A stretch of 64,000 bases of DNA. Origin: Symbiodinium natans (Eukaryota; Sar; Dinophyceae; Suessiales; Symbiodiniaceae). Each line of letters starts with the position of its first letter. Position 1 is the first letter of the stretch. Positions 1-10,925 of this stretch are shown piece by piece. A program made the translations under genes and the position numbers. The stretch covers positions 1 through 64,000 of the forward strand of contig CAJNDS010000161.1 of NCBI GenBank assembly GCA_905221605.1, written 5' to 3'. The notes beneath the pieces are model-generated. The model saw only the letters and a program-made list of their open reading frames with translations, was not told where the DNA came from and ran no database searches.

Positions 1-121
1 GAGAGAGGGCCTAGCTGAGAACGCAACACCTCAAGCGAGGTAATTTTTAGTTTAGTTTCACCTTGACCAACGGCCCCTTCGGGTGGCTACGCGACGCAGC
101 GTGCAGACGAAAAATTCACCT
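1..121 (+). repeat. Q module, 3' tail only (cut by window edge)
   Basis: Matches the last 120 bases of Q1 (about 4870-4990) and Q3 (17552-17674): GAGAGAGGGCCTAGCTGAG start, then the CCCCTTCGGGTGGCTACG hairpin and the GTGCAGACG end. It has GCGACGCAGC where most copies have GCCTCGCAGC; Q3 shares this variant, which suggests the two are close relatives. Confidence 0.85.
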
Positions 122-142
122 GCCGTAGCCATTTGGCTCAAG
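122..142 (+). other. Dinoflagellate spliced-leader (DinoSL) relic at the head of module P1
   Basis: The 21 bases match the conserved 22-nt dinoflagellate spliced leader except for one missing T in its central T-run (CCGTAGCCATTT then GGCTCAAG). DinoSL is added to mRNA 5' ends by trans-splicing, so a genomic copy followed directly by other sequence normally marks a retroposed processed transcript. It sits exactly at the start of module P1. The other complete P modules (6530 and 12826) begin with just the last eight bases, GGCTCAAG, as if 5'-truncated. Confidence 0.85.
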
Positions 143-560
143 TCTCGGCTCAACCCCGGTGGGGTGCGCAGGTAGTGAGCTGTTCGGTGGCCTGGAGGCT
201 GTACCTAAGGGTGGGCTCCAACAGGACTCAAACCGAAACCACTGTGTTTGCTCGGTAGTTCTGCCAGCCACATAGCTGCCTGTGTACGGCCTCGCCGAGT
301 GCTGAGGGAACTTTCGACCTCGCTGCTGAGGGTGTTGTCGGCCTCGCCTAAGCTGAGGATTGTGGAAAGTCTTCGGCCTCGCTCGGAGGGACAATATAGT
401 TCGGCCTCACCACGGTTGAGGGAAACACCTCCTGGAACTGAGGTGCAAGAAGATAGCAGACCTGTGCGAGCGAAGAGGGTTCCGAGGCCTTAACTTCCTT
501 TGTTGGAACAGGGCCCCGTCTCAACCGCAGATTTCCGCTCGTGGGCTATCGGCGACCAGA

Positions 561-1031
561 GTGGCCGTCCACAGTGCCCTGGACAGTGTGCCACACGCCA
601 AAGAGACTTGCTGCAAGGCAGACGGAGAGCGACGGACCATGCCGGCAATTGCGTGCTGTGTATTTGCATGGTCACACCAGGGGCGTCGTGAAGGGCTTTT
701 CCTGGAACTGTCGCGGTCATATCGTATCCACTTTGTCCGTCGCACCAGGAGAGGCAACATAGCCTGGGGCAGCTGTGGGAATTGGAATGTCCAAAGAAGC
801 CTGAATGCAGCTAACCTCCACCTGCAGCTCCGGGATTTCCGATGCTGTGAGGATGCGAGGCTTTGGAACATCGATTTCTATGTCGATCCCACAAACCCAT
901 CCCTGATGATTGATGGCAGCGGACGTGAAATCAGGTACCTGGGTAGGCTGGTGATTATGGTGTATGGCCCTGATGTGTCGAGAAGGATGCTGGCCTTGTC
1001 GGAAGAGGATGAGGAATGGATGCTCCTTTGA
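561..1031 (+). CDS. Conserved 156-codon ORF in the P module (coding status doubtful)
   Basis: An open frame of 156 codons starting MAVHSALDSV and ending EEWMLL is kept intact in all three P copies that contain it (also 6956-7426 and 13255-13725). I do not recognise the protein and see no signal peptide, membrane segment or known motif. Among the differences I could read between copies, amino-acid-changing substitutions (R/Q, D/N, E/V, S/T, E/D) are about as frequent as silent ones, so there is no clear sign of purifying selection. An antisense frame (717-1112) is equally open. It lies downstream of an SL relic on the sense strand, so it could descend from a transcribed gene, or it may simply be chance openness in GC-rich repeat DNA. 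Confidence 0.2.
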   Translation: MAVHSALDSVPHAKETCCKADGERRTMPAIACCVFAWSHQGRREGLFLELSRSYRIHFVRRTRRGNIAWGSCGNWNVQRSLNAANLHLQLRDFRCCEDARLWNIDFYVDPTNPSLMIDGSGREIRYLGRLVIMVYGPDVSRRMLALSEEDEEWMLL

Positions 1032-2820
1032 GGTGATGAAACGTCGCCGGCCAGTAACCAGGCAAGTGGAAGTGGATTGAATTGCGAGCACAGCCTCGCC
1101 ATTAAGGGCCATGTGAGGGAAAACCCGAATGCAGGCTTAGCTTGCCGGAATGAGGGTGATCAACATACCCTCGCAGCACAATGCTTTCAGAACCCGTGAA
1201 ACCAGCGGAGATGCCATGTGAGGCTATGCAAGGGCAGTTTCGGCCTCGCTATGCTGGAGTAAAGGTTCGGCCTCGCCTCGGCTGAGGGAATGGATGGTTC
1301 GGCCTCGCCAAGGCTGAGGGAACAACAGAAGGGTTGCGAAAACGCCTCGCTGATGAAGAAGGTGCATGATGTTCCGGCCTCGCATCAGCTGAGGGAAGAA
1401 TGATGGAATGGGCAGGCCGGGCACTTATTGGTCTGCCGGAATTGAGTCTTGGAGACTCTGGAAGCAGCATGCAGCTTGGACGGCTGATGCTACTGGGCGC
1501 AAAGCGGTAAAGCAGCTTGAAGCATAGACTCCGCGGTGCCGGTGTGTCGGAGCAATTGATAGGTACAACCGCAGCCCAGCAGTGCTCAATCAAACAAAGC
1601 AACATTCGGCCTCGACTTTGGTCTGAGGGAATGTGAGCTATAAAGTGCAAACTCCAGAATATGGATGAGGGACGCTGGCCAGGCATGGAGACCAGCAAAG
1701 GGCAGGTACCAGCATTGCACTGGAGAAGCCTCGAGTCCCAATGGCAGTGAATTTGTGGTGAGGAATACGTCGACTGGTAAGTAAGTGCGAGAAAGCCAGG
1801 GCGATTCTGGGGAGAACAGCAAGGCACGGTTAGTAAGTGCGAGAACACCGGAGCTGCTGAGAACCCTGGATTAGCCGGGACGTACTCCGTGAAGGATTCG
1901 TTGTCACTGCTTTCAGAAATGCCCACAAGGACCAAGCATGCAGCTAACCCGTGGTTGCAGAGTGGGCCTCACTTCGGTTGAGGGTAATCGACTCCCAAGT
2001 GAGAGTATGGAGTTTTGGTGGCAAACAAGAGAGCCAGCCGACTGTCTTTGGAACAATGGATACGGCTGGATTGGAGAATGTCAAGTCTCACAATGGATAG
2101 CGGCCTCGTACATAATATCCTCACAGGCAGGGTGGGTTTGACCTGGTAGTCGGCACCTTGCCCGGCCCCCTGTCAGGCGCCTGTGCCGGCCACCTGTTTG
2201 AAGGTGTGTGGCGTGGGGTCACCGGTGCGTAGCGGCGATTTCGGTCGCTTAGCGTCCTCCAGCCTAAAAAGGGGTATGTTTGGGCAGGTACTTCACCTGT
2301 TCCTCCTGCTTGGCTCGTGTTGGAGATGTGTGAATCGAGGGCATGGATCCGTCAAGGTGAGATGACGAGAAAGTGCAGAATTGGGCCTCAATCAATATGG
2401 AACGGTCTATGGGGATTGACCACCCCGCTGGTAGAGGGATAGCGGCCGCTGAGAATCGGAGGGCATGGATCACCTCCCGGCAAAAGCCACAGGAAGTATG
2501 CCCTGTGCATGCAAGAGGCAGCCACCGTAACCAGAGTCCATGAAGCCTCGGGCCATGACCTGGTTTGAAGACATGTCCGGCCTCACTACGGTTGAGGGGT
2601 GTGGATGGAAGCACTCAGGACATGCAATGAGACTCGTAGAACGAGCATCTGGGTCTACAGGAATTGACCTCCATTCGGTTGAGGGATAGCGGCCTCCACG
2701 AACGAGGGCATGGATCACCTCCCGAATAGACAACACAGAGAATGTGCAAGCATACAGGCAATTTGCCTTGGCCAAAGTCTTCAAGCCAATGGCAACGACT
2801 TGGTCAAAACGACATTCCGG

Positions 2821-2837
2821 CCTCACTTCGGTTGAGG
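2821..2837 (+). repeat. Example of the short UUCG-loop hairpin family in P and Q
   Basis: CCTCACTTCGGTTGAGG folds into a stem CCTCA/TGAGG plus a C-G pair closing a TTCG loop, with one unpaired T. Variants of the same pattern (GGCCTCGC...GCTGAGGG) occur dozens of times in the array, for example near 288, 340, 398, 1265, 1297, 1376, 1966 and 2579, with conserved arms and changing loop bases. C(UUCG)G loops are unusually stable in RNA. Function unknown. Confidence 0.7.
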
Positions 2838-2860
2838 GTAGCGGTACGTCAAAACCGAGG

Positions 2861-4990
2861 AGCTCAAGGTTTCGGCTCAACCCCGGTGGGGTGCTCAGGT
2901 AGAGAGCGTCTTTAGTGCCGTTGTGGCTGGCCCTGGGGCTTGTAACTAAGGGTAGGTTCCGTTTTGAGGCCCTGGCAAACCTGTGTTTGCTCGTAGGCCG
3001 GCTGACCGGCTAAGCTGTCATAGAGCGGCGGCCCGCCAACTGCTGCCGACGACGAAGGACGTTCGAGTGCACAGTTTTCGGCCTCGCTTCGCTAGCGGGA
3101 AGCTTTTCGTCCTCGCGTTGCTGAGGGAACCTTGTGGCCTACAGTCTGCTCTGGGTCACAGTGAGAGTTGCAGCCTCGCATTGCTTGAGGGGTGACTCAA
3201 GCCTGTTGCTCACCAGAGATTCCTGCTGTCTCTGGGTGAGCAAAACCCACCGACCCTCATTTGGATTGAGGGCTGTGCTGAAGGTGAGTTTGGGTTCCTT
3301 GCTCACTTGTGTGGAAAACGAAGGTGAGACCGAAACACGGGGGAAAACGGCCAGGCACGCTGCAGACAGTGCAGGCCAACGTCGCACTGCAAGAGGCATC
3401 CTTGCAGTGGCGACAGGAGTGTCCCGAACAATTGCGGTGTGCTCGAGCCCAAGCTTGCAGGTTTTCGGGGATCTGCAAGCTGAGCACAACAGGATTTTCT
3501 TCGCAGGTAGAATCAGGTAGAAAAGATTTGGCCCAACCCTGGTGGATCTGCCTGGACACAAATAACCAGAGGCATCAGTGTCGTAAAGCTCATTGACTGG
3601 TGCTACTGAGAAACCGTTGCCAAAGAACTTGCAGTAGGACTGTGGTGCGGCGCAGTGCAAGTTGAAGAGCAGCTGTTGGTGGCTGCTCCCCGGAAAACCA
3701 ATAGTCCAAGAAGCCTCCTTCGGCCTCGCTCCGTGCTGAGGGTTTGTAAGGGTTGGTATTGGCCGGAAAGGATTCAGATGGAGGTTACCCGATCTTCGCG
3801 CTTTTCCCATCTGAAGGCAACCAATGGTAATCAGCCTGCCGGACATGGCAGGCCTGCTTTTGTTTACATCCACGTCTCCTGCAAGGGCTGGGGTCTGTCC
3901 GTGCACACAGACAAGGCGGAACCTTGCAGATGTTTAGGTCCTCGCGGCACGGCCGCTGGAGGTTGTTTGAAGATGTTGGCTCTCACTATCTGGTGGGTGG
4001 TTTGTATGGGCACTTGCTGGGGCAAGGCGGCTCTGGCGTCTGAGGATGGTACATGTGCTGGCTGCTGAGTACGGGCCACCGAAAGAGACCTGTGGTAAGA
4101 CAAGCGATGAAAGGAGCCGAACTCCTAAACTCTAGGACAGGCTAGCTCACGCGGACGCCACGCAGAGTATGTGTCACTATCTTCAGATGTTGGAGCCAAA
4201 TTGCCTAGCCTTGTGACGTGAGATGTGGTGTTTGGATTCGGCCTCAAGCACTGGAAGGCCTACAACAACAAATCCGAATGAAAACTGTGGTCCTAAGACA
4301 CGCGGTGCAGCTGCTTATACGTGGCGCCGCGGGGGTCACATAGAGATAGAGGGCTTGCCAGTAAGGGAACTCTGTCTAGAGAGAGCCCTGGCTCAGTGAG
4401 GAGCTGAGGGCCTGGCTGCGCAGATGCAGCGGAATGGTTGTTCGGCCTCGCCTCCGCTGAGGGAACAACAGTCAATGCTTCTCTGCAGTGTCGGTCCGGG
4501 TTAGTAAGAGCGAGAACGCCGGGACCTCGAGCTGCAGTTTTACCATGAAGCAACCGCGTGAGATGCATTATTGGTCAACTGGTGAGTAAGAGCGAGAAAG
4601 CCAGGGTGCCGCTACTTTGGGGGAGGCTGCAAGGCACGGTTAGTAAGTGCGAGAAAGCCGGAGCTGCGGACGAACCTGGAGTAGCAGTTTTTCATACCTC
4701 ACGTGTTCACTTTGCGGCCTCGCATGCGCTGAGGAAATATGCCTCGAACAGAACATCCAGTGCTGAGTGGGGATTGCCAAACTTACGGAGGCTGATGCCA
4801 CAACAAGTGCCTCAACAGCAATGCATGCGGAGGGCAAAGTTCGGCCTCGCAGTGCTGAGGGTTGCAGCTGAGAGAGGGCCTAGCTGAGAACGCAACACCT
4901 CAAGCGAGGTAATTTTTAGTTTAGTTTCACCTTGACCAACGGCCCCTTCGGGTGGCTACGCCTCGCAGCGTGCAGACGAAAAATTCACCT
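2861..4990 (+). repeat. Q module copy 1, full length
   Basis: Starts AGCTCAAGGTTTCGGCTCAA, resembling the P start (GGCTCAAGTCTCGGCTCAA), so P and Q share a related head. It ends with the GTGCAGACG 3' segment. The interior has no convincing coding frame on either strand. AGTAAGNGCGAGAANGCC motifs occur at about 4502, 4588 and 4642. Confidence 0.8.
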
Positions 4991-6366
4991 CCTCGACTTT
5001 GGTCTGAGGGAATGTGAGCTATAAAGAGCAAACTCCAGAATATGGATGAGGGACACTGGCCAGGCATGGAGGCCAGCAAAGGGCAGGTACCAGCATTGCA
5101 CTGGAGAAGCCTCGAGTCCCAATGGCAGTGAACTTTGTGGTGAGGAATACGTCGACTGGTAAGTAAGTGCGAGAAAGCCAGGGCGATTCTGGGGAGAACA
5201 GCAAGGCACGGTTAGTAAGTGCGAGAACGCCGGAGCTGCTGAGAACCCTGGATTAGCCGGGACGTACTCCGTGAGGATTCGTTGTCACTGCTTTCAGAAA
5301 TGCCCACAAGGACCAAGCATGCAGCTAACCCGTGGTCGCAGAGTGGGCCTCACTTCGGTTGAGGGTAATCGACTCCCAAGTGAGAGTATGGAGTTTTGGT
5401 GGCAAACAAGAGAGCCAGCCGACTGTCTTTGGAACAATGGCTACGGCTGGATTGGAGAATGTCAAGTCTCACAATGGATAGCGGCCTCGTACATAATATC
5501 CTCACAGGCAGGGTGGGTTTGACCTGGTAGTCGGCACCTTGCCCGGCCCCCTGTCAGGCGCCTGTACCGGCCACCTGTTGAAGGTGTGTGGCGTGGGGTC
5601 ACCGGTGCGTAGCGGCGATTTCGGTCGCTTAGCGTCCTCCAGCCTAAAAAGGGGTATGTTTGGGCAGGTACTTCACCTGTTCCTCCTGCTTGGCTCGTGT
5701 TGGAGATGTGTGAATCGAGGGCATGGATCCGTCAAGGTGAGATGACGAGAAAGTGCAGAATTGGGCCTCAATCAATATGGAACGGTCTATGGGGATTGAC
5801 CACCCCGCTGGTAGAGGGATAGCGGCCTCTGAGAATCGGAGGGCATGGATCACCTCCCGGCAAAAGCCACAGGAAGTATGCCCTGTGCATGCAAGAGGCA
5901 GCCACCGTAACCAGAGTCCATGAAGCCTTGGGCCATGACCTGGTTTGAAGACATGTCCGGCCTCACTACGGTTGAGGGGTGTGGATGGAAGCACTCAGGA
6001 CATGCAATGAGACTCGTAGAACGAGCATCTGGGTCTACAGGAATGACCTCCATTCGGTTGAGGGATAGCGGCCTCCACGAACGAGGGCATGGATCACCTC
6101 CCGAATAGACAACACAGAGAATGTGCAAGCATACAGGCAATTTGCCTTGGCCAAAGTCTTCAAGCCAATGGCAACGACTTGGTCAAAACGACATTCCGGC
6201 CTCACTTCGGTTGAGGGTAGCGGTACGTCAAAACCGAGGACAAGGAATGAGAGGGGGAACTTACCGGCAGTTTCACCCCACAGTTTTAGTAAGCTTTTGT
6301 TTCACTTGAACCCACAGCCCCTTCGGGTGGCTACGCCTCGCAGCGTGCAGACGAAAGTTCCTGTCT
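4991..6366 (+). repeat. P module, 5'-truncated copy
   Basis: Begins inside the P sequence at the position equivalent to about 1612 (CCTCGACTTTGGTCTGAGG) and runs to the complete P 3' end, CCTGTCT at 6360-6366. Its 5' end joins the end of Q1 directly. Confidence 0.85.
6316..6332 (+). repeat. Terminal-segment hairpin AGCC..TTCG..GGCT shared by P and Q
   Basis: AGCCCCTTCGGGTGGCT pairs AGCC with GGCT and CC with GG around a TTCG loop, leaving one unpaired T, the same shape as the dispersed hairpin family. It lies about 45 bases before the 3' end of nearly every module (for example about 80, 4943, 6478, 9331, 12776, 15596 and 17622). Confidence 0.65.
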
Positions 6367-6529
6367 AGGGCAAAGTTCGGCCTCGCGAGTGCTGAGGGTT
6401 GCAGCTGAGAGAGGGCCTAGCTGAGAACGCAACACCTCAAGCGAGGTAATTTTTAGTTTAGTTTCACCTTGACCAACGGCCCCTTCGGGTGGCTACGCCT
6501 CGCAGCGTGCAGACGAAAGTTTCCTGTCT
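6367..6529 (+). repeat. Q module, 3' tail only
   Basis: Only the last 160 bases of Q are present (AGGGCAAAGTTCGG onward), placed between two complete module ends. It shows how far 5' truncation can go while the 3' end is kept. Confidence 0.85.
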
Positions 6530-9382
6530 GGCTCAAGTCTCGGCTCAACCCCGGTGGGGTGCGCAGGTAGTGAGCTGTTCGGTGGCCTGGAGGCTGTACC
6601 TAAGGGTGGGCTCCAACAGGACTCAAACCGAAACCACTGTGTTTGCTCGGTAGTTCTGCCAGCCACATAGCTGCCTGTGTACGGCCTCGCCGAGTGCTGA
6701 GGGAACTTTCGACCTCGCTGCTGAGGGTGTTGTCGGCCTCGCATAAGCTGAGGATTGTGGAAAGTCTTCGGCCTCGCTCGGAGGGACAACATAGTTCGGC
6801 CTCACCACGGTTGAGGGAAACACCTCCTGGAACTGAGGTGCAAGAAGATAGCAGACCTGTGCGAGCGAAGAGGGTTCCGAGGCCTTAACTTCCTTTGTTG
6901 GAACAGGGCCCCGTCTCAACCGCAGATTTCCGCTCGTGGGCTATCGGCGACCAGAGTGGCCGTCCACAGTGCCCTGGACAGTGTGCCACACGCCAAAGAG
7001 ACTTGCTGCAAGGCAGACGGAGAGCGACGGACCATGCCGGCAATTGCGTGCTGTGTATTTGCATGGTCACACCAGGGGCGTCGTGAAGGGCTTTTCCTGG
7101 AACTGTCGCAGTCATATCGTATCCACTTTGTCCGTCGCACCAGGAGAGGCAACATAGCCTGGGGCAGCTGTGGGAATTGGAATGTCCAAAGAAGCCTGAA
7201 TGCAGCTAACCTCCACCTGCAGCTCCGGGATTTCCGATGCTGTGAGGATGCGAGGCTTTGGAACATCGATTTCTATGTCGATCCCACAAACCCATCCCTG
7301 ATGATTGATGGCAGCGGACGTGAAATCAGGTACCTGGGTAGGCTGGTGATTATGGTGTATGGCCCTGATGTGTCGAGAAGGATGCTGGCCTTGTCGGAAG
7401 ATGATGAGGAATGGATGCTCCTTTGAGGTGATGAAACGTCGCCGGCCAGTAACCAGGCAAGTGGAAGTGGATTGAATTGCGAGCACAGCCTCGCCATTAA
7501 GGGCCATGTGAGGGCAAACCCGAATGCAGGCTTAGCTTGCCGGAATGAGGGTGATCAACATACCCTCGCAGCACAATGCTTTCAGAACCCGTGAAACCAG
7601 CGGAGATGCCATGTGAGGCTATGCAAGGGCAGTTTCGGCCTCGCTATGCTGGAGTAAAGGTTCGGCCTCGCCTCGGCTGAGGGAATGGATGGTTCGGCCT
7701 CGCCAAGGCTGAGGGAACAACAGAAGGGTTGCGAAAACGCCTCGCTGATGAAGAAGGTGCATGATGTTCCGGCCTCGCATCAGCTGAGGGAAGAATGATG
7801 GAATGGGCAGGCCGGGCACTTATTGGTCTGCCGGAATTGAGTCTGGGAGACTCTGGAAGCACTGCATGCAGCTTGGACGGCTGATGCTACTGGGCGCAAA
7901 GCGGTAAAGCAGCTTGAAGCATAGACTCCGCGGTGCCGGTGTGTCGGAGCAATTGATAGGTACAACCGCAGCCCAGCAGTGCTCAATCAAACAATGCAAC
8001 ATTCGGCCTCGACTTTGGTCTGAGGGAATGTGAGCTATAAAGAGCAAACTCCAGAATATGGATGAGGGACACTGGCCAGGCATGGAGGCCAGCAAAGGGC
8101 AGGTACCAGCATTGCACTGGAGAAGCCTCGAGTCCCAATGGCAGTGAACTTTGTGGTGAGGAATACGTCGACTGGTAAGTAAGTGCGAGAAAGCCAGGGC
8201 GATTCTGGGGAGAACAGCAAGGCACGGTTAGTAAGTGCGAGAACACCGGAGCTGCTGAGAACCCTGGATTAGCCGGGACGTACTCCGTGGAGGATTCGTT
8301 GTCACTGCTTTCAGAAATGCCCACAAGGACCAAGCATGCAGCTACCCGTGGTCGCAGAGTGGGCCTCACTTCGGTTGAGGGTAATCGACTCCCAAGTGAG
8401 AGTATGGAGTTTTGGTGGCAAACAAGAGAGCCAGCCGACTGTCTTTGGAACAATGGCTACGGCTGGATTGGTGAATGTCAAGTCTCACAATGGATAGGGC
8501 TCGTACATAATATCCTCACAGGCAGGGTGGGTTTGACCTGGTAGTCGGCACCTTGCCCGGCCCCCTGTCAGGCGCCTGTACCGGCCACCTGTTGAAGGTG
8601 TGTGGCGTGGGGTCACCGGTGCGTAGCGGCGATTTCGGTCGCTTAGCGTCCTCCAGCCTAAAAAGGGGTATGTTTGGGCAGGTACTTCACCTGTTCCTCC
8701 TGCTTGGCTCGTGTTGGAGATGTGTGAATCGAGGGCATGGATCCGTCAAGGTGAGATGACGAGAAAGTGCAGAATTGGGCCTCAATCAATATGGAACGGT
8801 CTATGGGGATTGACCACCCCGCTGGTAGAGGGATAGCGGCCTCTGAGAATCGGAGGGCATGGATCACCTCCCGGCAAAAGCCACAGGAAGTATGCCCTGT
8901 GCATGCAAGAGGCAGCCACCGTAACCAGAGTCCATGAAGCCTCGGGCCATGACCTGGTTTGAAGACATGTCCGGCCTCACTACGGTTGAGGGGTGTGGAT
9001 GGAAGCACTCAGGACATGCAATGAGACTCGTAGAACGAGCATCTGGGTCTACAGGAATTGACCTCCATTCGGTTGAGGGATAGCGGCCTCCACGAACGAG
9101 GGCATGGATCACCTCCCGAATAGACAACACAGAGAATGTGCAAGCATACAGGCAATTTGCCTTGGCCAAAGTCTTCAAGCCAATGGCAACGACTTGGTCA
9201 AAACGACATTCCGGCCTCACTTCGGTTGAGGGTAGCGGTACGTCAAAACCGAGGACAAGGAATGAGAGGGGGAACTTACCGGCAGTTTCACCCCACAGTT
9301 TTAGTAAGCTTTTGTTTCACTTGAACCCACAGCCCCTTCGGGTGGCTACGCCTCGCAGCGTGCAGACGGAAAGTTCCTGTCT
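6530..9382 (+). repeat. P module copy 2, complete
   Basis: Full P unit from GGCTCAAG (the last eight bases of the spliced leader) to CCTGTCT. It carries the 156-codon frame at 6956-7426 and the complete terminal segment missing from P1. Confidence 0.85.
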
Positions 9383-10925
9383 GTGGCTGGCCCTGGGGCT
9401 TGTAACTAAGGGTTGGTTCCGTTTTGAGGCCCTGGCAAAACTGTGTTTGCTCGTAGGCCGGCTGACCGGCTAAGCTGTCATAGAGCGGCGGCCCGCCAAC
9501 TGCTGCCGTCGACGAAGGGCGTTCGAGTGCACAGTTCTCGGCCTCGCTTCGCTGGAGGGAAGCTTTTCGTCCTCGCGTTGCTGAGGGAACCTTGTGACCT
9601 ACAGTCTGCTCTGGGTCACAGTGAGAGTTGCAGCCTCGCTTTGCTTGAGGGGTGACGCTTGAGCCTGTTGCTCACCAGAGATTCCTGCTGTCTCTGGGTG
9701 AACAAAACCCGCCGACCCTCATTTGGATTGAGGGCTGTGTGTTAGGGTGAGTTTGGGTTCCTCGCTCGTTTGTGTGGAAAACGAAGGTGAGTCCGAAACA
9801 CGGGGGGAAAAAGGCCAAGGCACGTTGCAGACAGTGCAGGCCAACGTCGCACTGCAAGCGGCATCCTTGCAGTTGTGACAGGAGTGTCCCGAACAATAGC
9901 GGTGTGCTTGAGCCCGAGTTTGCTGGTTTTCGGGGATCTGCAAACTGTGCACAACCGGATATTCTTCGCAGGTAGAATCAGGTAGAACAGATCGGCCCAA
10001 CCCTGGTGGATCTGCCTGGACACACATAACAGAGGCATCAGTGTCGCAAAGCTCATTGACTGGTGCTACTGAGAAGCCGTTGCCAAAGAACTTGCAGTAG
10101 GACTGTGGTGCGGCACAGTGCAAGTTGAAGAGCAGCTGTTGGTGGCTGCTCCCCGGTAGACAAATAGTCCAAGAAAGCCTTCCTCGGCCTCGCTCCGTGC
10201 TGAGGGCTTGTTAGGGCTGGTATTGGCCGGACATGGTTCAGATGGAGGTTACCCGAACTTCTCGCTTTTCCCATCTGAAGGCAACCAAGGGTTATCAGCC
10301 TGCTGAACATGGCAGGCCTCCTTTTTGTTTACATCCACGTCTCCTGCAAGGGCTGGGGTTTGTCCGTGCACACAGACAAGGCGAACCTTGCAGATGTTTA
10401 GGTCCTCGCGGCACGGCCGCTGGAGGTTGTTTGAAGATGTTGGCTCTCACTGTCTGGTGAGTGGTTTTATGGGCACTTGCTGGGGCAAGGCGGCTCTGGC
10501 GTCTGAGGATGGTACATGTGCTGGCTGCTGAGTATGGGCCACCGAAAGAGACCTGTGGTGAGACAAGCGATGAAAGGAGCCGAGGACAGGCTAGCTCACG
10601 CGGACGCCACGCAGAGTATGTGTCACTATCTTCAGATGTTGGAGCCAAATTGCCTCGCCATGTGACGTGAGATGTGGTGTTGGTTTCGGCCTCAAGCACT
10701 GGAAGGCCTACAACAACAAATCCGAATGAAAACTGTGGTCCTAAGACACGCGGAGCAGCTGCTTATACGTGGCACCGCGGGGGTCACATAGAGATAGAGG
10801 GCTTGGCAAGGGAACTCTGTCTAGAGATAGCCCTGGCTCAATGAGGAGCTGAGGGCCTGGCTGCGCAGATGCAGCGGAATGGTTGTTCGGCCTCGCCTCC
10901 GCTGAGGGAACAACAGTCAATGCTT
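9383..10925 (+). repeat. Q module copy 2, truncated at both ends
   Basis: Starts at GTGGCTGGCCCTGG, about 75 bases into Q, immediately after the end of P2. It breaks off after CAATGCTTC and passes directly into an internal P position (GCAAAGTGGAAGTGG), so this junction lacks the usual 3' end and looks like a recombination or deletion. Confidence 0.8.

Larger units (their letters stand above)
122..2860 (+). repeat. P module copy 1, near full length, 3' segment missing
   Basis: Begins with the SL relic and continues through TCTCGGCTCAACCCCGG. It contains a 156-codon open frame at 561-1031 and many GGCCTCGC/GCTGAGGG motifs. It stops at AAAACCGAGG without the roughly 120-base terminal segment (GGACAAGGAATGAGAGG to CCTGTCT) that ends P2, P3 and P4, and Q1 starts at the next base. 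Confidence 0.85.

Noticed and set aside
717-1112. Antisense 131-codon frame in the P module
   Set aside because: Overlaps the sense frame completely and has no family; conservation follows from the near-identity of the copies.
1249-1935. Minus-strand frame of 228 codons in P1
   Set aside because: Not kept intact in the other P copies, so not under selection.
5446-5464. AATGGCTACGG resembling the reverse complement of the spliced leader start
   Set aside because: Just 11 bases match and flanking bases diverge; it is part of the P repeat and likely chance.
9672-10310. Short frames with CRSPKTSKLG-type sequence in Q
   Set aside because: Broken differently in each Q copy; no sign of coding.
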